Assembly (NCBI GenBank): GCA_017656235.1
Contig: JACDOF010000009.1
Span: 1-64,000, forward strand
Origin: Brevibacillus sp.
Lineage (GTDB): Bacteria > Bacillota > Bacilli > Brevibacillales > Brevibacillaceae
Reading direction: 5' to 3'
DNA length: 64,000 nt
Notes under the pieces: model-generated
Told to the model about the DNA's origin: nothing
The model's input: only the letters and a program-made list of their open reading frames with translations
The model's database searches: none
Program-made: the position numbers and the translations under genes
Part shown: piece after piece, positions 32,305 to 41,251 of the stretch
How the letters are laid out: the number at the start of each line of letters is the position of its first letter
Numbering within the stretch: the first letter of the stretch is position 1

Positions 32305-33061
32305 AAAAAGGAAGCACCAACACGAGGAACACATTGACGAAACCTGGTTGATTCCCTATGCGGACCTGCTGACGCTTCTGCTGGCCCTGTTTATCGTGCT
32401 GTTTGCCTCCAGCAAACTGGACGCGCAAAAGTTTGACCAACTGGTGCAGTCCCTGACGGTCGCCTTCAACGGGGGAACGGGGTTTTTCCAAAGTCCCAAT
32501 CCGCTGCCGGCTCCGCCCAATTCGCCGGTGCCCACGATTGAAATGAAACACGTCAAGACGAAAGAGCAGGAAGAGCAGGAGAAGAGGTTCCAGCAGGAGA
32601 CCCAGGAACTGCAAAAATTGAAAGGTCAGCTCGACAGCTACATCGGGGAGAGCGGTCTCAAGGACAAGCTGGAGACCAAAATCACCGATCTGGGTCTGTT
32701 GATTACCATACTCGACAACGCGCTATTTGACTCCGGCAGTGCAGAGGTACGACCAGAAGCCCGTCAATTGGCCGCCGAGATTGCCAAGCTGTTGGAAACG
32801 CAGCCGCGCGAGGTTACGGTGGCCGGTCATACCGACAATGTACCGATTCACACGCGGGAGTTTCCGTCCAACTGGGAACTTAGCTCCAAACGGGCGCTCA
32901 ACTTTATGAAAATCTTGTTGGAAAATCCGAAACTGGACCCGCGCAGGTTCAGCGCAACCGGTTACGGCGAATATCGTCCGATCGCCAGCAACGATACGGC
33001 GGAAGGGCGGGCCAAAAACAGACGGGTGGAAGTGTCCATCTTGCGAAATTTTCCAAAGTAA
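32297..33061 (+). CDS. motB: Flagellar motor stator protein MotB
   Basis: 254 aa from ATG 32297, overlapping motA. The single membrane helix contains the ion-binding Asp in IPYADLLTLLLALFIVLFAS (Asp at about 25). A plug/linker follows and then the OmpA-like peptidoglycan-binding domain (about 130-250: VTVAGHTDNVPIH, NWELSSKRALNFM, GYGEYRPIASNDTAEGRAKN). Close in layout to B. subtilis MotB, so proton-driven rotation is likely, but the ion cannot be fixed from sequence alone. A terminator follows at 33073. Confidence 0.96.
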   Translation: MARKRKHQHEEHIDETWLIPYADLLTLLLALFIVLFASSKLDAQKFDQLVQSLTVAFNGGTGFFQSPNPLPAPPNSPVPTIEMKHVKTKEQEEQEKRFQQETQELQKLKGQLDSYIGESGLKDKLETKITDLGLLITILDNALFDSGSAEVRPEARQLAAEIAKLLETQPREVTVAGHTDNVPIHTREFPSNWELSSKRALNFMKILLENPKLDPRRFSATGYGEYRPIASNDTAEGRAKNRRVEVSILRNFPK

Positions 33062-33072
33062 TGGAAACAAAG

Positions 33073-33105
33073 AAAAGCAGGCCAACAATGCCTGCTTTTT
33101 TTTTT
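33073..33105 (+). terminator. Rho-independent terminator of motAB
   Basis: AAAAGCAGGC (33073-33082) pairs with GCCTGCTTTT (33090-33099), followed by a run of T to 33105. Confidence 0.9.
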
Positions 33106-33113
33106 AAAATTGA

Positions 33114-33143
33114 TTGAAAGCGTTTACTCAAAACTGATACACT
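33114..33143 (+). promoter_or_regulatory. Promoter with overlapping cre (CcpA) site
   Basis: TTGAAA (33114-33119) and TACACT (33138-33143) are 18 bp apart. TGAAAGCGTTTACT (33115-33128) fits the cre consensus TGWAARCGYTWNCW at every position and covers the -35 box, so CcpA should repress the fatty-acid transporter when sugar is present. Confidence 0.7.
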
Positions 33144-33181
33144 ATTTTTGCAAATAAAACCCGATCAAAGAAAGGAGAGGA

Positions 33182-34504
33182 ATGTCCATGTTTCGCGCAT
33201 TGACCAACGCATCCGTGCGCATGGTGCAGCGCTATCTGCCGGATCCGTTCTTATTTGCAGTTATTCTTACCTTCGTGGTATTTTTGGCTGGCATGGTAGT
33301 AAACGGCAAAAGCGCACTGGAAATGGTCACGTTTTGGGGTGAGGGTTTTTGGAGCCTGCTCACCTTTTCCATGCAGATGGTGCTCATTCTGGTGACCGGG
33401 CACACGCTGGCCAGCACCCGTTTCTTCAAAAACGGGATGCGCTATCTCGGCGGTTTGGCCAAGACGCCGGGGCAGGCGATCATGCTGACCACGTTTGTCT
33501 CCTGTCTGGCCGCCTTGATCAACTGGGGGTTTGGACTGGTCATCGGCGCCCTGTTGGCCAAAGAAGTCGCGCGTCAGGTAGACAAAGTGGATTATCGGCT
33601 GCTGATAGCCGGCGCGTACAGCGGTTTTATCGTTTGGCACGGAGGTCTGTCCGGATCGGTCCCGCTCACCATTGCCACTGACAAACATTCCATGCAGGAC
33701 ATGATCGGCATCATTCCTACCTCGGAGACGCTGCTCTCTCCGCTCAACATCACGCTGGTGCTGGTCATGCTGATTGCCCTGCCGCTGATGAACAGGTTGA
33801 TGATGCCGTCAGAAAAAGACACCATTGTGTATCGTCCGGTGGCAGCCGATGAACAGGCGGCAACCGCTCAAGCAGCACCGGAAACTCCGGCGGATCGCCT
33901 GGAGAACAGCCGACTCGTCTCGTTTTTGGTTTTTCTGTTGGGGCTGGTCTTTATCATCTGGTACTTCTGGGATAAGGGATTCAAGCTGAATCTGGACATC
34001 GTCAACCTCACCTTTTTGTTCCTGGGCATTTTGCTGCACGGGACGCCGCGTCGTTTTCTCGATGCGATGGGCGAGGCGATCAAGGGTGCCAGCGGCATCG
34101 TTGTCCAGTTTCCCTTTTACGCCGGGATTATCGGCATGATGACCGCCTCCGGCCTGGCCGCAACGGTATCCGGCTGGTTTATCAGCATTTCCAATGCCTA
34201 TACGCTGCCGCTGTTCACGTTTTTGAGCGCCGGTCTGGTCAATGTGTTCGTGCCGTCCGGCGGTGGTCAGTGGGCGGTGCAGGCGCCGATCATGATGCCG
34301 GCAGCCGCCGAACTGGGAGTGCCTTTTTCGAAAGTAGCCATGGCAGTTGCCTGGGGGGATGCCTGGACCAACCTGATTCAGCCGTTCTGGGCACTGCCTG
34401 CGCTGGCGATCGCAGGGTTGGGGGCGCGTGATATCATGGGCTACTGCCTGATCACGCTGTTTGTCACCGGAGCCATCATCTGTGCGGGATTCCTGATTTT
34501 CTAA
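33182..34504 (+). CDS. atoE: Short-chain fatty acid transporter (AtoE family)
   Basis: 440 aa, 11-12 membrane helices. Family signatures include RYLPDPFLFAVILTFVVFLA, the loop SCLAALINWGFGLVIGALLA and the C-terminal FVPSGGGQWAVQAPIMMPAA, typical of the AtoE/TIGR00366 group. It moves short-chain fatty acids such as acetoacetate or butyrate into the cell. ATG 33182 or 33188 both fit AAAGGAGAGG. Monocistronic, bounded by terminators at 33073 and 34517, with a cre box over its promoter. Confidence 0.92.
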   Translation: MSMFRALTNASVRMVQRYLPDPFLFAVILTFVVFLAGMVVNGKSALEMVTFWGEGFWSLLTFSMQMVLILVTGHTLASTRFFKNGMRYLGGLAKTPGQAIMLTTFVSCLAALINWGFGLVIGALLAKEVARQVDKVDYRLLIAGAYSGFIVWHGGLSGSVPLTIATDKHSMQDMIGIIPTSETLLSPLNITLVLVMLIALPLMNRLMMPSEKDTIVYRPVAADEQAATAQAAPETPADRLENSRLVSFLVFLLGLVFIIWYFWDKGFKLNLDIVNLTFLFLGILLHGTPRRFLDAMGEAIKGASGIVVQFPFYAGIIGMMTASGLAATVSGWFISISNAYTLPLFTFLSAGLVNVFVPSGGGQWAVQAPIMMPAAAELGVPFSKVAMAVAWGDAWTNLIQPFWALPALAIAGLGARDIMGYCLITLFVTGAIICAGFLIF

Positions 34505-34514
34505 AACGGAAATT

Positions 34515-34560
34515 GAAAAAACCGGTCTGCTTTGCATGATGATGCAGACCGGTTTTTCTT
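34515..34560. terminator. Bidirectional terminator
   Basis: AAAACCGGTCTGC and GCAGACCGGTTTT (within 34517-34556) form a 13-bp stem with A- and T-rich ends on both sides. It separates atoE from the convergent gene at 34595. Confidence 0.88.
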
Positions 34561-34594
34561 TCACATATACTGGTTGAGGCGGTTCGCCGCCATG

Positions 34595-34900
34595 TTACGC
34601 AAACCCCATCGACTTGATCTGGTTCTTTGTTTCTTCTGTTCCCAACTGGTAAAGAGCGGAGTAGATCTTTCGCAAACTCTCGTCGTACTGGTCGTTTTCG
34701 GTGTCAAAATGGTAGGGGACGCCGGGGATGTGGGCGCGAAAGAACGTGTCCAGTTCATTTTCATACCGTTCCTCGAACAAGGCCCTCAGCGTCTTCACAT
34801 CGTCCTCGGTTGCCTCGATTTCAAACTCGTAAGCGGCATCACCCTGATTTTCCAGGATGGTTCCCGCCTGCACGGAGACATAATACCTTCTCTTGTCCAA
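34595..34900 (-). CDS. Small conserved-looking cytosolic protein, unknown function
   Basis: 101 aa, acidic. Contains YYVSVQAGTILENQGDAAYE, EIEATEDDVKTLRALFEERY and HIPGVPYHFDTENDQYDESL, an alpha/beta domain with no membrane segment. I recognise it as a type of Bacillales hypothetical protein but not a named family. It is followed upstream by a small two-helix membrane protein gene in the same direction. Confidence 0.7.
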   Translation of the reverse strand: MDKRRYYVSVQAGTILENQGDAAYEFEIEATEDDVKTLRALFEERYENELDTFFRAHIPGVPYHFDTENDQYDESLRKIYSALYQLGTEETKNQIKSMGFA

Positions 34901-34927
34901 CAGACTCTTCCCCTTTGTCCTCGATGG

Positions 34928-35149
34928 TCAATACAGAAAAGAGAGCAGCCAAAAGCCCGCCAAGATGGCAAAGCCGATCATGTACGCAATGACAATGGGA
35001 TTTCCCAATACCGGGTGCTTTGCCGTTGTGCGCGATACTTCCTTGTCAAATTCCTCTGTCTGCTGCCTTCTCACAAAACGGATCGAAAAAAAACCGCTTG
35101 CGATCAGGAGGAGAGCGATGATGCCGTACAGGAGCAATTGGGAGGTCAT
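34928..35149 (-). CDS. Small two-helix membrane protein
   Basis: 73 aa with two hydrophobic segments (LLLYGIIALLLIASGFFSI and VIAYMIGFAILAGFWLLSFL) joined by a charged loop. Function unknown. It lies in the same direction as, and between, the acidic protein gene and the M50 protease gene. Confidence 0.6.
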   Translation of the reverse strand: MTSQLLLYGIIALLLIASGFFSIRFVRRQQTEEFDKEVSRTTAKHPVLGNPIVIAYMIGFAILAGFWLLSFLY

Positions 35150-35229
35150 CCGCGCGGTTCCCCCTTTGTCAGTGAACTGCTAGCTGTAGTATGGCGGGAA
35201 CCAGATGGATTTATTCCCGGAACGGCTGA

Positions 35230-36369
35230 TTACTGCAGCAGATGCTGGTGCTGTTCCATGATGGTATTGCCGTACCACAGGAAGAGGGACAGCGTAACGG
35301 CCAGCATGAGGTAAGCAGCCAGTACTTTCCATTTGGTGTCGGGAGGAGACTCGTAATAGGTTTGAAGCCGGTGCAGTTGTTCATCCACTTGTTTGATCCG
35401 CTTCTCCGCTTCCTCGATCGCCTCAGTCAGCAAAGGAGAGGGCAGCGGCTGGTTGGGATCGCCATCCAGGTACAGGGTGGGCGTTCGTTCCCACTGCTTC
35501 AGCAGTTCCCACGTTTTTTCAGCATACTGGCGATCCAGTTTGTCCTTGTCTTGGGCGAAACGCTGCTCATCCTGCAAAAACGGCAGATAGAAGCGCTGCT
35601 TGCGGCCTGTTTCGGCCGTACGCAGCGTTTTTGCATAAAGCTCGGAACGTCGTTCTGCCATCGACCACAAGTTGGGCCAAAGGCGAAGTTCCGCGATCAG
35701 TTCCTCCAGCTTCTCTTTTTCGTAGATCAGCACGCGCTGCTGGTAGCCCTCTCGTACCCGCGACCACCACGTAAACAAGCCCAGCAGAAAGATCAGGAAC
35801 AAAAGCGGTGACGGCGAGAAAAACAGGTAGACACCGATCAACACCAGCCCGATCAGCCACACCTTGGACGAGAGGACAGAGACGATCCGGCCGCCATCCA
35901 GCGGGGTGACAGGAAGCAGGTTAAACAAGTTGATCATTGCGCCGAGAAAGATGACCAGGCCCCAAAACGGTTCTTCGGTCCACAGGTAAAGCGGAACCGC
36001 GGGCAAAAACGAAAGCAGCCCGGCCAACGGTCCCCCGTAAGCCAGAAACGCTTCCGTACGAGCATCACGGGGTTGTTTCATCGAGATAACCGCCCCGACA
36101 AAGGGAATGAAGATAGCTGGGGAGGTGTGAATGCCCTTCATCCGGGCGGCCACCAGATGTCCCATTTCGTGTACGAAGATAAGATAGACAAGTGCAATGG
36201 CAAACTTCCAGCCATAGAAAGCGGCGTAGAAGCTGAGACTGATGATCATCGAAATCAGCGTTCCGCCGAATTTGGAAAATTTGAGCAGCCCCCACAACCA
36301 CTTCAGGTTGGAGAGCAGAAACGCGCCAATCGCAAGCAGGACCGATCCCTTTCGTGCGGATTGCTTCAT
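35230..36369 (-). CDS. Site-2 (M50-family) intramembrane metalloprotease
   Basis: 379 aa from ATG 36369 (GTG 36384 also possible; the RBS is poor for both). The zinc motif HEMGH is in a membrane helix (LIFVHEMGHLVAA, about residues 65-77), with the second ligand Asp in LPVTPLDGGRIVS (about 155). Six hydrophobic segments, then a cytoplasmic region of about 150 residues rich in charged helices and a final C-terminal membrane helix. It resembles rhomboid-like regulators of the SpoIVFB/YwhC type in membrane proteolysis, but the substrate is unknown. No gene of known substrate type is adjacent. Confidence 0.88.
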   Translation of the reverse strand: MKQSARKGSVLLAIGAFLLSNLKWLWGLLKFSKFGGTLISMIISLSFYAAFYGWKFAIALVYLIFVHEMGHLVAARMKGIHTSPAIFIPFVGAVISMKQPRDARTEAFLAYGGPLAGLLSFLPAVPLYLWTEEPFWGLVIFLGAMINLFNLLPVTPLDGGRIVSVLSSKVWLIGLVLIGVYLFFSPSPLLFLIFLLGLFTWWSRVREGYQQRVLIYEKEKLEELIAELRLWPNLWSMAERRSELYAKTLRTAETGRKQRFYLPFLQDEQRFAQDKDKLDRQYAEKTWELLKQWERTPTLYLDGDPNQPLPSPLLTEAIEEAEKRIKQVDEQLHRLQTYYESPPDTKWKVLAAYLMLAVTLSLFLWYGNTIMEQHQHLLQ

Positions 36370-36463
36370 TACGGGTTTCACCACCGGTTGAAAAGATATG
36401 TAGGCAAACCTCTCCTGTATCTACGAAGCAAAGCATGGTACGTTTCACCCATGTTGGTTGTAC

Positions 36464-36760
36464 TCACCCCAGATTGGGGTTTTCAAACTGAAAGCCAAAC
36501 TCTCCGTAGCGCTTGTCGTAGCGGAGCGTTCCCCCGTCAAAGTACCAGAAGTCGCCAGGACGGATGACAAAGCGGAGACCTTCCACTTCAAAAACTGCAT
36601 CGTCGGGCTGCTGCCGGTCTCTTTCAATGGCGTAAAACAATCCTCCCGTCCCCGGACCACCCGTACGCACATACAGACGCAGCGTGTCACCAGGATGAAA
36701 TCCGGCGTAACGCTGATAGGCAAGCGCAACCTCCGGTTCAATCGTCAGTTGAATGGTCAC
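36464..36760 (-). CDS. HesB/YneR-like protein
   Basis: 98 aa. HesB/IscA-like fold: an N-terminal beta-strand-rich region (LTIEPEVALAYQRYAG) and LRLYVRTGGPGTGGLFYAIE. The Cys residues that bind iron-sulphur clusters in A-type carriers are absent, as in the YneR group of Bacillales, so scaffold activity is unlikely. The role of this group is unknown. Confidence 0.75.
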   Translation of the reverse strand: MTIQLTIEPEVALAYQRYAGFHPGDTLRLYVRTGGPGTGGLFYAIERDRQQPDDAVFEVEGLRFVIRPGDFWYFDGGTLRYDKRYGEFGFQFENPNLG

Positions 36761-36915
36761 GGTGACAACCCCTTTTTACGTAGAATTCTCAATCATTCTA
36801 TTGTAACATAAAGCCAACATGCAGGACGCCCCCTGCCCACAGAGCAAGCGAGCGTCCATCTGACGGTACGGCAGGAACTTGCACGCAGGGCCGCAGATTC
36901 CGGAATCGCTGACGA

Positions 36916-37308
36916 TTAGTCAGTGCCGTAGCCGACGTCTTTGCTCGGGTGCATAAACGGCACGCCTTGAGAAGGCTGGTTCTCTTCCACCAGTTCGCGG
37001 TTTTCTTCCGTGTTCCAGCCGATGTCGTTGGTCGGATGGACCCAACGATCGCCTGCCATTACCGCCGGATCGATCTCTGTACTCCACTGATTGAGCGGCG
37101 ACTGCGGCGAGTTGTAGCAGCTGTCGCCAATAACCACGCCGAATTCATTGACAAACGGTTTTTGCATGGGACGATTGGCGCGTTTGAAGTCGGGGGCACT
37201 GATCTGGTGAGGCATGGTTTGATCAAGTGCGACCTCTTCCACCTGTTCTGCCTGCTTTTCCCGGCTGCGGCTCGCTGCGCCGCTTCCCTGGGGGTGCTGC
37301 TGGTTCAT
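36916..37308 (-). CDS. DUF3905-like small protein
   Basis: 130 aa from ATG 37308, set by AGGAGGGATAG; the frame extends to 37338. The N-terminal 45 residues are polar and disordered. The C-terminal part repeats an aromatic/Asp-rich motif: AGDRWVHPTNDIGWNTEENR and PFMHPSKDVGYGTD. This HPxxDxG repeat is characteristic of DUF3905 proteins of spore formers, to my recollection. The function is unknown; a spore role is plausible. Confidence 0.65.
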   Translation of the reverse strand: MNQQHPQGSGAASRSREKQAEQVEEVALDQTMPHQISAPDFKRANRPMQKPFVNEFGVVIGDSCYNSPQSPLNQWSTEIDPAVMAGDRWVHPTNDIGWNTEENRELVEENQPSQGVPFMHPSKDVGYGTD

Positions 37309-37381
37309 GCTATCCCTCCTTCCGAGAATCATCGACACGACTTAAGGGATACACTGGGAGCCAGTGAAGTTCCTGGCCGGC

Positions 37382-37516
37382 TCACCTGTTTTCTTTTAAG
37401 CGCTCTTGTGGTTCACTATTGATGGAGCCATCTGGCCGCAGTGCTTCGGAACGGGCTTTGGGGCCGCGAATGTCGGCTGTTTTGGGAAAATCCTTGTCCT
37501 TGTTGCGAACCATCAT
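37382..37516 (-). CDS. Small spore-type protein (SspK-like)
   Basis: 43-44 aa, beginning MMVRNKDKDFPKTAD and ending SINSEPQERLKENR, preceded by GGGAGGGATCTC. Short, basic and hydrophilic; the pattern (FP..., KR/RPDGSI..PQER) resembles small acid-soluble spore protein K. It belongs to a local run of small spore genes with the DUF3905 and YqkE-like genes. Too short for certainty. Confidence 0.6.
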   Translation of the reverse strand: MMVRNKDKDFPKTADIRGPKARSEALRPDGSINSEPQERLKENR

Positions 37517-37601
37517 GAGATCCCTCCCTTTTCGTGGTTCTGTTAGTATGACCGAAAAGGAGCAGGTGAATGAAGAACAGAAACAAAGGGGGAACAAGAT
37601 C

Positions 37602-37877
37602 ATGGCCAATCGACAAAAGCAGCGCGGGCAAAGCCGGCCGCAGGAGGCAGCACCAGGGCAGGAGAAAGCTGCCGGTTATCAGTTGAAAGAGCGGTTGAAC
37701 GATGACCTGCTTGGCAAATTGAAGCAGATGGAACGTGAGATCAAAGAGGCCCGTCAGCGCGAAGCAGAGCTGGAAAAGGAGCGGCTGCGCCGGGAGCGGG
37801 AGGAACGGGAGCGCAGCAAAAGTTTTGCCGAACTGCTGGAAGAGTATGACCAAAAAGGAATCGGCAAGTACAGCTGA
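37602..37877 (+). CDS. YqkE-like (DUF3886) protein
   Basis: 91 aa from ATG 37602, preceded by AAAGGGGGA; the open frame runs upstream to 37419 without an RBS. A disordered Gln/Gly/Pro-rich start, then a long charged helix (QLKERLNDDLLGKLKQMERE, EARQREAELEKERLRREREE), ending SFAELLEEYDQKGIGKYS. This matches DUF3886 proteins of Bacillales. The function is unknown. Confidence 0.7.
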   Translation: MANRQKQRGQSRPQEAAPGQEKAAGYQLKERLNDDLLGKLKQMEREIKEARQREAELEKERLRREREERERSKSFAELLEEYDQKGIGKYS

Positions 37878-37946
37878 CGACTGGTTAACACGGAATGTTT
37901 CCCCTCTTTTTCCCATATAGCTAGTAGGAAGGGAGGAGGGGGAGCG

Positions 37947-38126
37947 ATGGGCGCGATCATCCTGCTGGTGAGTGTCGTCCTGGTGGCGGTCGGTACATGG
38001 AAATGGCTTGGTCTGGTAAAGGAAAAGCAGCCGCAGACAGGGCGGCGCAAGTACGTGTGGGGAGGGGTTACGCTCGTCGGAATCGTGCTGTTTTTTCTGC
38101 TCAAGCTGATCGGTTCCACCGCTTAA
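37947..38126 (+). CDS. Small two-helix membrane protein
   Basis: 59 aa, a strong GGAGGAGGGGGAG before ATG 37947. Two hydrophobic helices (AIILLVSVVLVAVGTWKWLG, GVTLVGIVLFFLLKLIGS) separated by a basic loop. No family recognised. It precedes pgi by about 90 bp in the same direction. Confidence 0.6.
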   Translation: MGAIILLVSVVLVAVGTWKWLGLVKEKQPQTGRRKYVWGGVTLVGIVLFFLLKLIGSTA

Positions 38127-38212
38127 TCGTTTGGACGCGAATCGTCCCGTGCAGGCAGCGGATGATCGTGATAAGATGGAGATAAACGTTGTTTTGAACT
38201 GGGAGGAGAAGC

Positions 38213-39574
38213 ATGGACCACGTAATCCGTTTTGACGATTCTCATGCACGTGCGGCTGTTAAACCGCACGAGTGGGAGTATCTCGCTCCAGCCGTGGCGC
38301 AGGCGCACCAGATGCTGCATGAACGGACAGGCCCCGGCAGCGATTACCTGGGCTGGGTAGACCTGCCGGAAACGTACGACCGGGACGAGTTTGCCCGTAT
38401 CAAAGAGGCGGCTGCTGCGATTCAGGCCGACTCGGACGTGCTTTTGGTAATCGGGATCGGCGGTTCCTACTTGGGCGCAAAAGCAGCGATTGATTTATTG
38501 GGTCACTCGTTTTACAATTTGCTGCCCCGGGAAAAGCGCGGAACACCGGAAATTTACTTTCTGGGCAATACGATCAGCCCGGTGTACGTTTCCCACCTGT
38601 TGGAGCTGATCGAAGGGAAAGAACTCGCGGTCAACGTCATATCCAAATCGGGGACGACGACTGAACCGGCCCTTGCCTTCCGGCTGATTCGACAATTAAT
38701 GGAGAAAAAGTACGGACGTGAAGGTGCGCGGCGCCGCATTTATGCCACCACCGACCGTCATCGCGGCGCGCTCAAGTCGCTCGCGGATGAGGAAGGCTAC
38801 ACCTGTTTTGTCATTCCGGACGACGTCGGCGGTCGCTATTCGGTGCTGACTGCCGTAGGTCTTCTGCCCATAGCCGTCAGCGGCGCCGACATTGACGCGC
38901 TGATGCAGGGAGCGCAAGATGCACGCCAGCGCTATCTTAACCCCGATCTGGGAGAAAACGCTTGCTATCGTTACGCAGCCGTTCGCAATGCGCTGTACCG
39001 AAAGGGAAAAACGATCGAATTGCTGGTCAGCTATGAGCCTCAGTTCCGCTACTTTGCAGAGTGGTGGAAGCAGTTGTTTGGCGAGTCGGAGGGGAAGGAC
39101 GGCAAGGGCATCTTCCCCGCTTCCGCCGAATTCTCCGCAGATTTGCACTCACTGGGGCAGTACATTCAGGATGGCCGGCGCGATCTGTTTGAGACGGTCA
39201 TCAACGTGGTCAAACCGGCGACAGACATTGTCATTGACCAAGAGGAGAAAAACCTGGACGGACTAAACTTCCTTGCCGGGAAGGGGATGGATTTTGCCAA
39301 CAAGAAAGCGTTGCAGGGTACGCTGCTCGCCCATGCGGACGGCGGGGTGCCCAATTTGCTGGTAGAAATCCCGGAGTTGTCGCCCTACACGCTTGGCGGT
39401 TTGATATACTTCTTTGAGAAGGCTTGCGGGATCAGCGGCTATCTGTTGGGAGTCAATCCGTTTGACCAACCGGGAGTTGAGGCGTACAAGCAAAACATGT
39501 ACGCGCTTCTCGGCAAACCGGGCTTTGAGCGGCAAAGAGCCGAACTGGAAGCAAGGTTGCATGGAGGTAAGTGA
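38213..39574 (+). CDS. pgi: Glucose-6-phosphate isomerase
   Basis: 453 aa, the shorter bacterial-type PGI. It interconverts glucose-6-phosphate and fructose-6-phosphate in glycolysis. Signatures: [20 protein letters not shown] (about 77-96), the phosphate-binding [18 protein letters not shown] (about 143-160), the catalytic Glu region [20 protein letters not shown] (about 267-290), and [20 protein letters not shown] (about 372-391). GGGAGGAG precedes the ATG. It overlaps a small HTH gene at its stop (GTGA). Confidence 0.96.
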   Translation: MDHVIRFDDSHARAAVKPHEWEYLAPAVAQAHQMLHERTGPGSDYLGWVDLPETYDRDEFARIKEAAAAIQADSDVLLVIGIGGSYLGAKAAIDLLGHSFYNLLPREKRGTPEIYFLGNTISPVYVSHLLELIEGKELAVNVISKSGTTTEPALAFRLIRQLMEKKYGREGARRRIYATTDRHRGALKSLADEEGYTCFVIPDDVGGRYSVLTAVGLLPIAVSGADIDALMQGAQDARQRYLNPDLGENACYRYAAVRNALYRKGKTIELLVSYEPQFRYFAEWWKQLFGESEGKDGKGIFPASAEFSADLHSLGQYIQDGRRDLFETVINVVKPATDIVIDQEEKNLDGLNFLAGKGMDFANKKALQGTLLAHADGGVPNLLVEIPELSPYTLGGLIYFFEKACGISGYLLGVNPFDQPGVEAYKQNMYALLGKPGFERQRAELEARLHGGK

Positions 39575-39810
39575 GAGATATGTATCTGACAGTGAAAGAA
39601 ACGGCAGCTTATCTCGATCTTCCCGAAACGTTCATTCTGGAGAAAATCGCTGAAGGGCGCATTCGCGCCGTGCACAATGGGGAAGAGTACCTGATCAACA
39701 GCGATCAGTTTCGGCACCATCTGGAGCAGTTGGAAAAACTGCGCGCGTACGAGCAGTTGGAAAAGTTTGAGCCGATTCCGGAGAGTTACGATTACAAGGA
39801 CGAAGATTAG
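39571..39810 (+). CDS. Excisionase-type helix-turn-helix protein
   Basis: 79 aa with an N-terminal MerR/excisionase-like winged HTH ([20 protein letters not shown]) and an acidic tail ([16 protein letters not shown]). Starts at GTG 39571, overlapping the pgi stop, or at ATG 39580. Such small HTH_17 proteins are often DNA-binding regulators or phage excisionases; there is no integrase nearby, so a cellular regulator is more likely. Confidence 0.75.
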   Translation: MRDMYLTVKETAAYLDLPETFILEKIAEGRIRAVHNGEEYLINSDQFRHHLEQLEKLRAYEQLEKFEPIPESYDYKDED

Positions 39811-39829
39811 GGCAGGCGCCTTCTTTCAC

Positions 39830-39858
39830 TTGCCGTCCACGGCGGCGGGGACTATACT
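39830..39858 (+). promoter_or_regulatory. Sigma-A promoter of thiO
   Basis: TTGCCG (39830-39835), 17-bp spacer, TATACT (39853-39858). It lies about 55 bp upstream of the TPP riboswitch. Confidence 0.6.
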
Positions 39859-39913
39859 GATACGTAACCAGGTTGGCGGTAGTGTGCCGTTAACAGGAAC
39901 ATATGGGAACAAC

Positions 39914-40010
39914 GACTAGGGGAGTCCGTGAAGCGGGCTGAGAGGACAGAGAGAAACATCTGTCGACCCTTTTCACCTGATCCAGATCATGCTGGCGAAG
40001 GGAAGCGGCG
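39914..40010 (+). ncRNA. TPP (THI-box) riboswitch
   Basis: The conserved parts are present in order: GACTAGGGGAGTC, GCTGAGAGGA, GACCCTT, ACCTGATCCAGATCATGCTG and GCGAAGGGAAGC. Thiamin pyrophosphate binding should favour the terminator at 40048-40084 and so turn off thiO. Confidence 0.95.
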
Positions 40011-40047
40011 TTGGACATTGCTTTTGTGGGTAGAAACGCGATGAATC

Positions 40048-40084
40048 AGCCCGTCTTTCCGATAGTGGAGAGACGGGCTTTTTT
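40048..40084 (+). terminator. Riboswitch expression-platform terminator
   Basis: AGCCCGTCTTTCC (40048-40060) pairs with GGAGAGACGGGCT (40067-40079), followed by six T. It ends 30 bp before the thiO start. Confidence 0.9.
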
Positions 40085-40113
40085 ACGAAGGGCAAAGATA
40101 GGGGAGAAGCAGC

Positions 40114-41235
40114 GTGGACAGAGCCGTAACGAGTGATTGTCTGGTTATTGGCGGCGGGATTATCGGGTTAAGTCTGGCGTACGAACTGGCCGGACGCGGC
40201 CTTTCCGTGACTGTTTTGGAGCAGGGAGATTGGGGCGGTCAGGCATCGGTTGCGGCGGCCGGTATCCTCGGTCCGCTGCAGGAGTTTGACCAACCGGGCC
40301 CTCTGTTTGACCTGGGCCTGGCATCGCTTGCGCTGTACCCGGAGTGGGTGGCGGAACTGCGGGAGGTTACCGGTATTGATCCGCAGCTGGTGCTGGATGG
40401 CATCCTGCGCGTAGCAATGGATGAGCGGGAACAGGCGGCGTTTTGGGAGAGATATGGCTGGCAGCAGGCGAAGGGGTGTCAAGTACAGTGGCTGGAGAAC
40501 AGCCAGCTTAAGCGGATGGAACCGAACTTGTCCGGCGATGCCAAGGCAGCGATCTACTCACCTGCTGAAGGACATGTAAACAGCCGGATGCTGCTGAAGG
40601 CGCTGACGGCAGCTTGTCAGATTCGCGGAGTCCGGCTTGAGAGTGGTGTGGTCGCGACAGCTCCCGTGCTCCGCGGGCAGCGGGTAATAGGTGTGGAGAG
40701 TTCCGTGGGGATGTACCAGGCCGAACATACGATCATTGCGGCCGGGGCCTGGACGGGATTGATCGGGCGGTGGCTGTCGCTCACGCTTCCAATCCGTCCC
40801 GTGCGCGGTCAGGTGGCTGCGGTTTCGTCTGAGGAAATCCCGTTGAAACGAGTCATCTTCGGAACTAACGGCTATATCGTACCAAAGAAAGACGGACGGG
40901 TTATCGTGGGTGCGACCGAGGATGAAGCCGGTTTTCGACTGGGGGTGACACTGGCCGGACTGGCTCGCGTTTTGCAGGGAGTGCGCCTGTATGTACCGGC
41001 TTTGGGGCAAGCGGCATTTCTCGACGCCTGGTCCGGATTGAGGCCTGCCACCGCTGACGGTCTGCCCTTGCTGGGGCCGCTTCCTGGCTGGGAAGGAATC
41101 GCTGTCGCCAGCGGTCATTTTCGAAATGGCATTCTGTTGTCGCCGGTGACAGCCAAGCGAATGGCCGACTACCTCACCCAAAACGACCTTGAACCACTCC
41201 GGCCATTTTTGCCTGCTCGTTTCTGTGAGGAATAA
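40114..41235 (+). CDS. thiO: Glycine oxidase ThiO
   Basis: 373 aa flavoprotein of the DAO family. It oxidises glycine to dehydroglycine for the thiazole of thiamin. The FAD loop is LVIGGGIIGLSLAYELAGRG (about residues 10-29). SVAAAGILGP (about 47) and GYIVPKKDGRVIVGATEDEA (about 256) match ThiO, as does the C-terminal GLRPATADGLPLLGP. Controlled by the TPP riboswitch. The usual partners thiS, thiG and thiF do not follow; repeat copy 6 begins 17 bp after the stop. Confidence 0.93.
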   Translation: MDRAVTSDCLVIGGGIIGLSLAYELAGRGLSVTVLEQGDWGGQASVAAAGILGPLQEFDQPGPLFDLGLASLALYPEWVAELREVTGIDPQLVLDGILRVAMDEREQAAFWERYGWQQAKGCQVQWLENSQLKRMEPNLSGDAKAAIYSPAEGHVNSRMLLKALTAACQIRGVRLESGVVATAPVLRGQRVIGVESSVGMYQAEHTIIAAGAWTGLIGRWLSLTLPIRPVRGQVAAVSSEEIPLKRVIFGTNGYIVPKKDGRVIVGATEDEAGFRLGVTLAGLARVLQGVRLYVPALGQAAFLDAWSGLRPATADGLPLLGPLPGWEGIAVASGHFRNGILLSPVTAKRMADYLTQNDLEPLRPFLPARFCEE

Positions 41236-41251
41236 GGTTGTTTTAAGGCAA

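Noticed and set aside
39571..39810. Excisionase-like HTH gene as a sign of a prophage
   Set aside because: No integrase, phage structural genes or attachment repeats nearby; it is coupled to pgi.
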